From NCBI GenBank assembly GCA_002473085.1, contig DKTP01000075.1, positions 1 to 22,724 of the forward strand: a DNA stretch of 22,724 nt, written 5' to 3'. A program made the position numbers and the translations under genes. This document shows, piece after piece, positions 5,802 to 11,977 of the stretch (position 1 is its first letter; the number at the start of each line of letters is the position of its first letter). Source of the DNA: Anaerolineales bacterium UBA7227 (lineage in GTDB: Bacteria > Chloroflexota > Anaerolineae > Anaerolineales > Villigracilaceae). The notes under the pieces are model-generated. The model searched no databases and was not told where the DNA came from. It was given only the letters and a program-made list of their open reading frames with translations.

Positions 5802-8372
5802 ATGAAGAAACTCGGCAAGTTTTTGTTGCGGGGATTGATCGTGGTCGTCGTGCTTGCGCTGATTGCGGGCGCGGGCGGGGCGTATTATTTCAAGTCGTAC
5901 CTGCCCAAGACCGTCGCGCTGAAGTCGTTCCCGCAAATTGACGGGGAGATCAAGATGGACGGCCTGGACGGCGCGGTGGACATCTACCGCGACCAGATGG
6001 GCATCCCGCACATCTACGCGTCCACGACGCACGACCTGTTCTTCGCGCAGGGATACGTCCACGCGCAGGAACGCTTCTGGCAGATGGACGCCTGGCGGCA
6101 CATCGGCTCGGGGACGCTTTCGGAGATGTTCGGCGCGGGACAGGTGAAGACCGATTCGTTCCTGCGTACGCTCGGCTGGAAACAGGTGGCGGAAAAGGAA
6201 TACGAGCAGCTCAGTCCCGACGCGAAGGCCATCGCAGACGCGTATGCCGACGGCGTGAACGCCTACCTGAAAGACCATGACGGCGACGCGGTCAGCCTGG
6301 AATACGCCATCGTGAAACTGCTCAGCCCCGATTACAAGATCCAGCCGTGGACGCCGGTCAATTCGTTGACGTGGGGCAAGGCCATGGCCTGGGACCTGGG
6401 CGGCAACATGGACGACGAGATCGAACGCGCCGTCCTGTTGAAGACGCTCACGCCCGAACAACTGGCGGAGATCTTCCCCGCGTATCCCGAAGATTACCCG
6501 GTGATCGTGCCGAAGATCGGGAATCAGGCTTCGGCGCGCGGCGATTCTCCGTCGGAGATCGGTTACTCGTCGCTGCCCGGCGTGGACTTCCAGTCCGTCA
6601 CGGACAATTTCGCGCGAGTGGACGCGCTCCTCGGCCCGCGCGGGTCGGCCATCGGCTCGAACAGCTGGGCGGTCTCCGGCCAGTTGACGACCACCGGCAA
6701 ACCCCTGCTCGCCAACGACATGCACCTCGGCATTCAAATGCCGTCCATCTGGTTCCAAAATTCCCTGCACTGCGCGCCGAAATCGGACGCCTGTCCCTTC
6801 GAGGTGACCGGCTTCTCGTTCGCGGGCGTGCCGGGCGTCGTGGCGGGTCACAACGACCGAATCGCCTGGGCGTTCACCAACCTCGGGCCCGACGTGCAAG
6901 ACCTGTACATCGAGAAGGTCAATCCCGACAATCCGAACCAATATGAAGTAGACGGCAAATGGGTGGACTTCGAAACGCGCAAGGAGACCATCGGCGTCGT
7001 CGGCGGCGAGGCGGTGGAGATCACCGTCCGCGTCACGCGTCACGGCCCCGTCATCTCCGACACGTACGGTCCGCTCAAAGACAACGTGGATCCCAAATCG
7101 GAAGCCACGCCGTTCAAGGATAAAGCCGGCATCGAACTGCCGCAGAACTACGTCATCGCCCTGGCGTGGACGGCGCTCAGCCCCAACTCGCCCTTCGAGG
7201 CTATCTGGGGATTCAACCGGGCGCAAAACTGGGACGAGTTCCGCGCCGCGGCCCGCATGTGGTCCGTCCCGGCGCAGAATCTGTTGTACGCCGACGTGGA
7301 CGGCAACATCGGCTACCAGACGCCGGGCAACATCCCCATCCGCAAGAACGGCGACGGCACGCTCCCCGTCCCCGGCTGGGACAGCCAATACGACTGGACG
7401 GGCTACATTCCGTTCGACGAACTGCCCTACGTCTTCAACCCGCAGAGCGGCTACATCGTCACCGCCAACAACCAGGCCAACCCGCGCGGCTATCCCTACC
7501 TCATCACCAAAGACTGGGACTACGGACAGCGCGCCGCCCGCATCGTGGACATGATCGTCAACGCGCCGGGCAAGATCGACGCGGCCTACATCCAGTCCAT
7601 GCACGGGGACTCGAAGAGTCTCAACGCCGAAGCCCTCGTCCCGGTTCTGCTCTCGGTCAACCTGGACCCGCGAGCGGCCTCCGTCCGAGATCAATTCCTC
7701 GCCGCGTGGGACTACCAGGAGCGCGCCGACTCCCAGGCCGCCTTCGTCTTCGAATCGTTCTGGGTCAACCTGCTGACCGACGCGTTCAAAGACGACCTGC
7801 CCAAAAATTACCGGCCTGGCGGCGGCTCGCGCTGGTACCTGGTGATGCGCGGCCTCGTCCAAAAGCCAGACAGCCCCTGGTGGGACGACAAGTCCACCGC
7901 CGACAAAGTCGAGACCCGCGACGACATCTTCGTCCGCGCTTTCAGCGAGACTGTCGCGCAGATCGAAAAGGAATACGGCAAAGACGCCGCCAAGTGGCCC
8001 GCCTGGGGCAAACTCCACACCGCCACTTTCCGCAACCAGACGCTCGGCGAATCGGGGATCGGCCTCATCGAAAACCTGTTCAATCGCGGGCCGTTTGTCA
8101 CCGGCGGCGGCGAGAGCATCGTCAACGCGACGGGATGGGCGATGGGCAGATCCTTCGAGGTGGACTGGCTCCCCTCCGAACGCGAGATCGTGGACCTGGG
8201 CAACCTCGACGCCTCGCTTGCCCTGCACACCACCGGGCAATCGGGACACGCGTACCATCCGCACTACGACGACATGATCCCGTTGTGGGCAGACGTGCAG
8301 TACCAGCCGATGTGGTGGGACCGCCAATCAGTCATTGACCACAGCGAGGCGCATCTCAGACTGACGCCTTGA
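5802..8372 (+). CDS. Penicillin acylase family protein (Ntn hydrolase, S45)
   Basis: An 856-residue precursor. The ATG at 5802 was chosen because GGAGG lies five bases upstream; the TTG at 5790 overlaps that Shine-Dalgarno. Seen: one N-terminal membrane helix or uncleaved signal (about 7-27); an alpha-chain region with D-G-A-V-D-I-Y-R-D, G-I-P-H-I-Y-A and Q-E-R-F-W-Q-M-D; then the self-processing site A-I-G|S-N-S-W-A-V-S-G with the catalytic Ser at residue 286; N-D-M-H-L; and a beta-chain N-N-Q-A-N-P with D-W-D-Y-G-Q-R-A. Members hydrolyse amide bonds, such as N-acyl homoserine lactones, acyl amino acids and beta-lactam side chains. The exact substrate is not readable. It is exported and probably membrane-anchored, with its own promoter, and ends just before the hairpin at 8398. 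Confidence 0.93.
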   Translation: MKKLGKFLLRGLIVVVVLALIAGAGGAYYFKSYLPKTVALKSFPQIDGEIKMDGLDGAVDIYRDQMGIPHIYASTTHDLFFAQGYVHAQERFWQMDAWRHIGSGTLSEMFGAGQVKTDSFLRTLGWKQVAEKEYEQLSPDAKAIADAYADGVNAYLKDHDGDAVSLEYAIVKLLSPDYKIQPWTPVNSLTWGKAMAWDLGGNMDDEIERAVLLKTLTPEQLAEIFPAYPEDYPVIVPKIGNQASARGDSPSEIGYSSLPGVDFQSVTDNFARVDALLGPRGSAIGSNSWAVSGQLTTTGKPLLANDMHLGIQMPSIWFQNSLHCAPKSDACPFEVTGFSFAGVPGVVAGHNDRIAWAFTNLGPDVQDLYIEKVNPDNPNQYEVDGKWVDFETRKETIGVVGGEAVEITVRVTRHGPVISDTYGPLKDNVDPKSEATPFKDKAGIELPQNYVIALAWTALSPNSPFEAIWGFNRAQNWDEFRAAARMWSVPAQNLLYADVDGNIGYQTPGNIPIRKNGDGTLPVPGWDSQYDWTGYIPFDELPYVFNPQSGYIVTANNQANPRGYPYLITKDWDYGQRAARIVDMIVNAPGKIDAAYIQSMHGDSKSLNAEALVPVLLSVNLDPRAASVRDQFLAAWDYQERADSQAAFVFESFWVNLLTDAFKDDLPKNYRPGGGSRWYLVMRGLVQKPDSPWWDDKSTADKVETRDDIFVRAFSETVAQIEKEYGKDAAKWPAWGKLHTATFRNQTLGESGIGLIENLFNRGPFVTGGGESIVNATGWAMGRSFEVDWLPSEREIVDLGNLDASLALHTTGQSGHAYHPHYDDMIPLWADVQYQPMWWDRQSVIDHSEAHLRLTP

Positions 8373-8397
8373 TTGGTTGAAAATTTCAGGGTGAAGG

Positions 8398-8439
8398 TTA
8401 AACGTCGAGGGACGGGTCATCCCGTCCCTCGACGTTTAA
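8398..8439. terminator. Perfect 19-bp hairpin, bidirectional terminator between convergent genes
   Basis: The arms 8398-8416 and 8421-8439 are perfectly complementary over 19 bp with a TCAT loop. It sits between the convergent penicillin acylase (ends 8372) and VanZ-like (ends 8417) genes, the usual place for a bidirectional terminator. The T-tract on each strand is short (TTT then AA), so efficiency as an intrinsic terminator is uncertain. The VanZ stop codon lies in the loop, so one arm is coding. Confidence 0.8.
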
Positions 8440-8782
8440 AAGCGATCCACGCGCCGAGCGCGACGCCGAGATAACTGCACGCCAAATCCACCCAATCAGA
8501 TGTGCGGTTTGGGAACCATCTCTGCAACCATTCTTCGAGTCCGATCAACAGGGCAAGCAGCAGGGTTGCGGCGGTCACGGTCCACGCACGGTTTTTCAGA
8601 CGCGGCAGACGCAGCGCCGTCCGGTTGACGAGAAAGGACAGGATCCCAAACAGGACGAGATGTCCCATTTTATCGCCGTTGGGAAAATCGTAGAGACGCC
8701 TGAGGAAGCCGAGCAGGTTCGCGTCGGCCAGCGCGATGACGATCACGATGAAAACCGCGAACAGCGCGGCGAGATACTTCAT
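8417..8782 (-). CDS. VanZ-like family membrane protein
   Basis: A 121-residue protein; the ATG at 8782 overlaps the stop of the upstream PLP-enzyme gene (ATGA). Three to four hydrophobic helices are seen. VanZ-like motifs are G-D-K-M-G-H-L-V-L-F-G (about residues 35-45), E-E-W-L-Q-R-W-F-P-N-R (about 83-93) and S-D-W-V-D-L-A-C-S-Y-L-G. VanZ gives low-level teicoplanin resistance in enterococci, but most family members are small envelope proteins of unknown role, so a resistance function should not be assumed. It is the last gene of the long minus-strand operon. Its final residues (about K-R-R-G-T-G) are encoded by one arm of the terminator hairpin and its stop is in the hairpin loop. Confidence 0.86.
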   Translation of the reverse strand: MKYLAALFAVFIVIVIALADANLLGFLRRLYDFPNGDKMGHLVLFGILSFLVNRTALRLPRLKNRAWTVTAATLLLALLIGLEEWLQRWFPNRTSDWVDLACSYLGVALGAWIAFKRRGTG

Positions 8783-9744
8783 GCGATGTCGGCGTACTTC
8801 TCCGCGAACAGCGCCGTCTGCCCGCCCGTGTTCCAAAACAGGACGGTTTCGTCCTTCTTGAAAAACCCCTTGCGGATCAGGTCGATCAACCCCGCCGCGG
8901 CGCGGCCGGTGTAGACGGGATCGAGGAGCAGACCCTCCGTCCGCGCGAACAAGCGGACGGCTTCGCGCTCCGCCTCGGTCAGGACCCCGTAGCCGGCGCG
9001 GCAGTAGTCGGCGTTCGCGGCCACGTCGGCCGGCGCGAACCCGATCCGCTCCCCCAGCTTTTCGCTCGCCTTCGTCGCCAACGCGGAGACGGTCTCCTGC
9101 AGCCACTCCACACACTCGTCAATGCTGATTCCCAAAATTTTGCCTTTGAACCCGAACACGCGTTGACCCAGCATCAGCCCCGCGTGCGTCCCGCCCGAGG
9201 ACGTGCCGAAGACGAACCAGTCCGCTTCAATGCCCTGCTTCATCACCTCCTCCACAGCGAACGCGTAGCCCAGCGCGCCGGTGGGACTCGATCCGCCGTA
9301 CGGGACGAGGTAGGGCTTCTTCCCCTCCGCCGCGGCGCGGTCGAAGATCTCCTGCAAGATTCGGTCACGGTCTTTCCGGTCCGCCACGTTGACGATGCGC
9401 GCGCCGAGGAGATGGTCGAGCGTCAGGTTGCCGGATGGCCGCGCGGGCAGGTCGCCCGTCAACACGAGGATACATTCAAAGCCGAAGCGCGCCGCCGCGG
9501 CCGCCGTCTGCCGGCAGTGATTGGACTGGATCGCGCCCGCGGAGATGAGCGTCCGCGCGCCCTGCTCCTGCGCCTCCGCGACGAGGAATTCCAGTTTGCG
9601 GGTCTTGTTCCCGCCGAGGGCCAGCCCGGTCTGGTCGTCGCGTTTGACGAGGAGGCGCGGCCCGCCCAAAGTCGAGGAGAGACGCGGCAGCTCCTCGATG
9701 GGAGTCGGAAGATGAGCGAAGCGGAGTCGGGGGATGGAGTTCAC
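8779..9744 (-). CDS. D-cysteine desulfhydrase / ACC deaminase family PLP enzyme
   Basis: A 321-residue protein, typical length for the family, starting at GTG with AAGGA eight bases upstream. Seen: G-G-N-K-T-R-K-L-E (44-52), where K47 aligns with the PLP Schiff-base lysine; S-A-G-A-I-Q-S-N-H (68-76), with S74 at the position of the ACC deaminase nucleophilic Ser; P-Y-G-G-S-S-P-T-G-A-L-G-Y; and a G-T-S-S-G-G-T-H phosphate loop. Members turn D-cysteine into pyruvate, H2S and ammonia, or open 1-aminocyclopropane-1-carboxylate. D-cysteine desulfhydrase is the commoner activity for such bacterial genes, but sequence alone cannot separate the two. It lies in the polysaccharide/FemAB operon, 25 bases after the FemAB gene. 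RidA upstream may scavenge the 2-aminoacrylate made by such enzymes. Confidence 0.88.
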   Translation of the reverse strand: MNSIPRLRFAHLPTPIEELPRLSSTLGGPRLLVKRDDQTGLALGGNKTRKLEFLVAEAQEQGARTLISAGAIQSNHCRQTAAAAARFGFECILVLTGDLPARPSGNLTLDHLLGARIVNVADRKDRDRILQEIFDRAAAEGKKPYLVPYGGSSPTGALGYAFAVEEVMKQGIEADWFVFGTSSGGTHAGLMLGQRVFGFKGKILGISIDECVEWLQETVSALATKASEKLGERIGFAPADVAANADYCRAGYGVLTEAEREAVRLFARTEGLLLDPVYTGRAAAGLIDLIRKGFFKKDETVLFWNTGGQTALFAEKYADIA

Positions 9745-9769
9745 GGGAGAGTCCTTTCGTTCGAGCGAA

Positions 9770-10960
9770 TCACGCGCCCGCAGCCTGGCTGGCTTTTCGT
9801 TTTCCGCGCGAGCGCATCACGTCCAGCAGGCGCGGGATGAATTCGGAATACATGCGATACCAGAATTTGTTCGGAGCGTAGTCCCACGCGCCGAGGGTAC
9901 GGACGACGCGGCCGCCGAGTCCCTCTTTGAAGCGATAGACGCCCCACATTGAATCAGTCTCGTCGAATATCTCCGGCGCGCCCCACAGGTCGTAGACCGC
10001 GCAGCCCGCGGATTTGGCGCGCTTCATCGCCTCCCATTGCAGGAGGTAGGTCGGCATTTTTTCGCGGTGCGAGTCGCGCGACATGCCGTAGACGTAGTAC
10101 GCGCGGCCCGCGAACATGAAGAGGAACAGACCGGCTACCGGCTCGCCGTCCACTTCGGCAATGAGCGGGATGGTAATTGGTAATTGGGGATTGGAGATTG
10201 GAGATTTGACATTCGACATGAAGGTCTGCCAGACGGTTTGGTAATAGCCTTCATCGCGGATGACAAAGCCGTCGCGGACGGAGGTCTCCGCGTACATGCG
10301 ATAGAGCGCCGCCAGGTCTGCCGTTGTGCCAGCGCGCACGATGACGCCTTTCTTCTCCGCCAAACGGACGTTGTAGCGCGTCTTCTGTTTCATGCGCGCC
10401 AGCAATTCCTCCTCGGACGGACGGAGGTCGATCAAGACCGAATTGCGGAATTGGATCTGGTCAGCGGAGTAGACCCAGCCGCGCCGCGTCAACCCCGCCT
10501 GGAGGTCCGCGCCGAGGCGTTCCTCGGTCGAGCCGTCCGCGCCGGGGACGCCCGTCCCCAGCCTCACGTCGGGATCCATCTTGAGGAAGACCGCGCCCTG
10601 CTTTTTGGCGAAGGATTGCAGGTCGTCGAGGACGCGCTCGCGGAGAGGTTGATCCGTCCAATCGAGCAAGGGACCTTTGGGACAATACAAGACGCTTAAC
10701 CGCGCCGCGAACCCGCGAATTGGGACGGCGCGCTTCAAAATCAGGCTGGCGGCGATACAGTGATCAGTGTCCAGTGTCCAGTTTTCAGTACGATCACTGG
10801 TCGCTGAAAACCGACTCTCAGTCCAGACCGCGTAAAACGGTTCCCATCCATACCGCGCCTTGACCTGTCCCCATTCGAAGGTTTGGAGGAAGTGAGGGTT
10901 GGGAAGGCGCGAGAGCGCGGCGTCCCACGCGGCGGAGCGGACGATTGAAGTTTCCATCAT
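9770..10960 (-). CDS. FemAB-like aminoacyl/peptidoglycan-bridge transferase (paralogue 1)
   Basis: A 396-residue protein. The ATG at 10960 was chosen because it overlaps the upstream FemAB stop (ATGA at 10960-10957); a second ATG directly follows. Two GNAT-like halves are seen with the FemABX signature A-R-M-K-Q-K-T-R-Y-N-V-R-L-A-E-K-K-G-V (188-206), shared almost exactly with its neighbour. K-M-P-T-Y-L-L-Q-W-E-A-M-K (301-313), Y-D-L-W-G-A-P (323-329) and M-W-G-V-Y-R-F-K (338-345) follow. Characterised members add amino acids from aminoacyl-tRNA to lipid II stem peptides; others act as N-acyltransferases on polysaccharides. The context favours envelope modification, but the substrate is open. 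Two AT-rich heptamer arrays interrupt it (residues about 54-69 and 249-264), in loops outside the conserved motifs. Confidence 0.87.
   Translation of the reverse strand: MMETSIVRSAAWDAALSRLPNPHFLQTFEWGQVKARYGWEPFYAVWTESRFSATSDRTENWTLDTDHCIAASLILKRAVPIRGFAARLSVLYCPKGPLLDWTDQPLRERVLDDLQSFAKKQGAVFLKMDPDVRLGTGVPGADGSTEERLGADLQAGLTRRGWVYSADQIQFRNSVLIDLRPSEEELLARMKQKTRYNVRLAEKKGVIVRAGTTADLAALYRMYAETSVRDGFVIRDEGYYQTVWQTFMSNVKSPISNPQLPITIPLIAEVDGEPVAGLFLFMFAGRAYYVYGMSRDSHREKMPTYLLQWEAMKRAKSAGCAVYDLWGAPEIFDETDSMWGVYRFKEGLGGRVVRTLGAWDYAPNKFWYRMYSEFIPRLLDVMRSRGKRKASQAAGA
10172..10220 (-). repeat. In-frame heptamer array (GGTAATT / AATTACC family) in FemAB paralogue 1
   Basis: On the + strand there are seven consecutive 7-bp units: two GGTAATT (10172-10185), GGGGATT, two GGAGATT (10193-10206), then two decayed units to 10220. 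The unit's complement is a circular permutation of ACCAATT, the array unit at 706-726. It encodes residues about 249-264 of the FemAB protein, including Q-L-P-I-T, the same pentapeptide as in the YqeB-like protein. Confidence 0.92.
10758..10792 (-). repeat. In-frame heptamer array (CAGTGTC family) in FemAB paralogue 1
   Basis: Five units on the + strand: CAGTGAT (10758-10764), two CAGTGTC (10765-10778), CAGTTTT (10779-10785) and CAGTACG (10786-10792). Looser related words continue to about 10820. It encodes roughly residues 56-67 of the FemAB protein (T-E-N-W-T-L-D-T-D-H), with a Ser/Thr/Asp-rich run before it. The unit differs from the other array in the same gene. Confidence 0.88.
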
Positions 10961-11952
10961 CCGCCTTCGCGTCCCGCCATGCGCCACAGATAAAGTTTGT
11001 ACAACAACGAATTATAGACGCGATCCACCGCCTGCCGCGCGCGCATCAACTCTCCGCCGAAGCCGCGCTTGAAACGATAGACTCCCCACAGGCCGTCGCG
11101 GCGCGTCTCGAAGTTTTCCTCGAGCGTCTTTTCGTCTTCGTCGGGGACGCCCCACAGATCGTACGTCTCCGCGCCTTTGGAGCGCGCCCACTTCATCGCC
11201 TCCCATTGCAAAAGGTAAGTCGGCATAAGATTGCGGTTCTCGTCCGTGGACGCGCCGTATATGTACCAGGCGCGGCCGCCGCGGGCGAAGACCATCAGCG
11301 CGGCGAGCGGCTTTCCCTCGAACTCGGCCATCAGCAATTCCGCCATGCCTTTCGGACGGAACAACTTATAGGCGCGGCGATAATATTCCAGCGAGTGGAC
11401 TCCGAAGCGGTCGCGCGCGCCCGTCGTCAGCATCATTTTGTGGAAGGCGGGGATGTCGTCCCAGGCGCGGACGGTCACTCCCTTTTTCTCCGCGAGTCGG
11501 ATGTTGTAGCGCGTCTTCTGCTTCATGCGTGCCAGGATTTCAGCCTCGGTCCCTTTTATGTCAACGAGGATCGTGCGAGGGGGCTGGATGTTATGGAAAG
11601 AAGTTTCGAGATTCAGGTTCCAGGTTTCAAGTTTTTGGTTCTCCCAAAGATCGGGTTCGATTTTAAGAAAGACCGCGCGGCGTTTTCGACAAACCAAATC
11701 CACTTCCGTCCAAAACCGATCGCTGCTCACTGATGATTGATCGCCGAACACCGGCTTCGGCGCGTACGCAATCGTGAATCCCAGCGGCAACTTGCGGAAC
11801 AAAATCTGGATTCCAGAATCGCCAGAGACCATCCGCGCCGCGTCCCAGCCAAACGCCGACTTCAACTCCCCCCATTCGCCCGTCTGGAGGATGTGCGCGT
11901 CGGGATGTCCCTCCAAAAAACGATTCCATTCAGCAAGCGACACTTCTGCCAT
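10957..11952 (-). CDS. FemAB-like aminoacyl/peptidoglycan-bridge transferase (paralogue 2)
   Basis: A 331-residue protein from the ATG at 11952. Seen: an L-Q-T-G-E-W-G (22-28) N-terminal motif parallel to L-Q-T-F-E-W-G in the next gene, A-R-M-K-Q-K-T-R-Y-N-I-R-L-A-E-K-K-G-V (141-159), then N-L-M-P-T-Y-L-L-Q-W-E-A-M-K, Y-D-L-W-G-V-P and L-W-G-V-Y-R-F-K-R-G-F. This is FemABX architecture. The shared motifs with its neighbour point to a tandem duplication followed by divergence, or a heterodimer-type pair as in FemA/FemB. It is 25 bases after the dehydratase gene and overlaps paralogue 1 by 4 bases. Two heptamer arrays sit in loops (residues about 70-80 and 104-118). Conserved active-site regions are intact. 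Confidence 0.87.
   Translation of the reverse strand: MAEVSLAEWNRFLEGHPDAHILQTGEWGELKSAFGWDAARMVSGDSGIQILFRKLPLGFTIAYAPKPVFGDQSSVSSDRFWTEVDLVCRKRRAVFLKIEPDLWENQKLETWNLNLETSFHNIQPPRTILVDIKGTEAEILARMKQKTRYNIRLAEKKGVTVRAWDDIPAFHKMMLTTGARDRFGVHSLEYYRRAYKLFRPKGMAELLMAEFEGKPLAALMVFARGGRAWYIYGASTDENRNLMPTYLLQWEAMKWARSKGAETYDLWGVPDEDEKTLEENFETRRDGLWGVYRFKRGFGGELMRARQAVDRVYNSLLYKLYLWRMAGREGG
11602..11643 (-). repeat. In-frame heptamer array (RGTTTCA family) in FemAB paralogue 2
   Basis: Six consecutive 7-bp units on the + strand: AGTTTCG (11602), AGATTCA (11609), GGTTCCA (11616), GGTTTCA (11623), AGTTTTT (11630) and GGTTCTC (11637). All align to RGTTTCA. It encodes residues about 104-117 (E-N-Q-K-L-E-T-W-N-L-N-L-E-T), read from the minus strand. 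Confidence 0.88.
11715..11742 (-). repeat. Decayed heptamer array (GATCAGT family) in FemAB paralogue 2
   Basis: Four 7-bp units on the + strand: ACCGATC, GCTGCTC, ACTGATG and ATTGATC. The coding-strand consensus is about GATCAGT, a permutation of the CAGTGAT unit seen at 10758. It encodes residues about 70-79 (G-D-Q-S-S-V-S-S-D-R). It is weaker than the other arrays. Confidence 0.5.
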
Positions 11953-11977
11953 GTGGCCCCGTCTCCGCGTCCCGCCG

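Noticed and set aside
4973..5941. A Glu/Arg/Gly-rich open frame on the + strand opposite the GT-C-like gene
   Set aside because: Its composition mirrors the complementary hydrophobic codons and it crosses the divergent promoter region, so it is a shadow.
5370..8327. A 985-codon open frame antisense to the penicillin acylase gene
   Set aside because: It is a shadow of a GC-rich gene: Val/Arg/Asp-rich, low complexity, no recognisable domain, and it runs across two genuine genes and their promoter region.
8398..8439. The long palindrome as an attachment site or insertion-element end
   Set aside because: It lies between convergent genes with no integrase or transposase nearby, so a terminator is the simpler reading.
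8417..8782. VanZ-like gene as a glycopeptide resistance determinant
   Set aside because: No vanA/H/X-type genes are present and most VanZ-like proteins have no resistance role.
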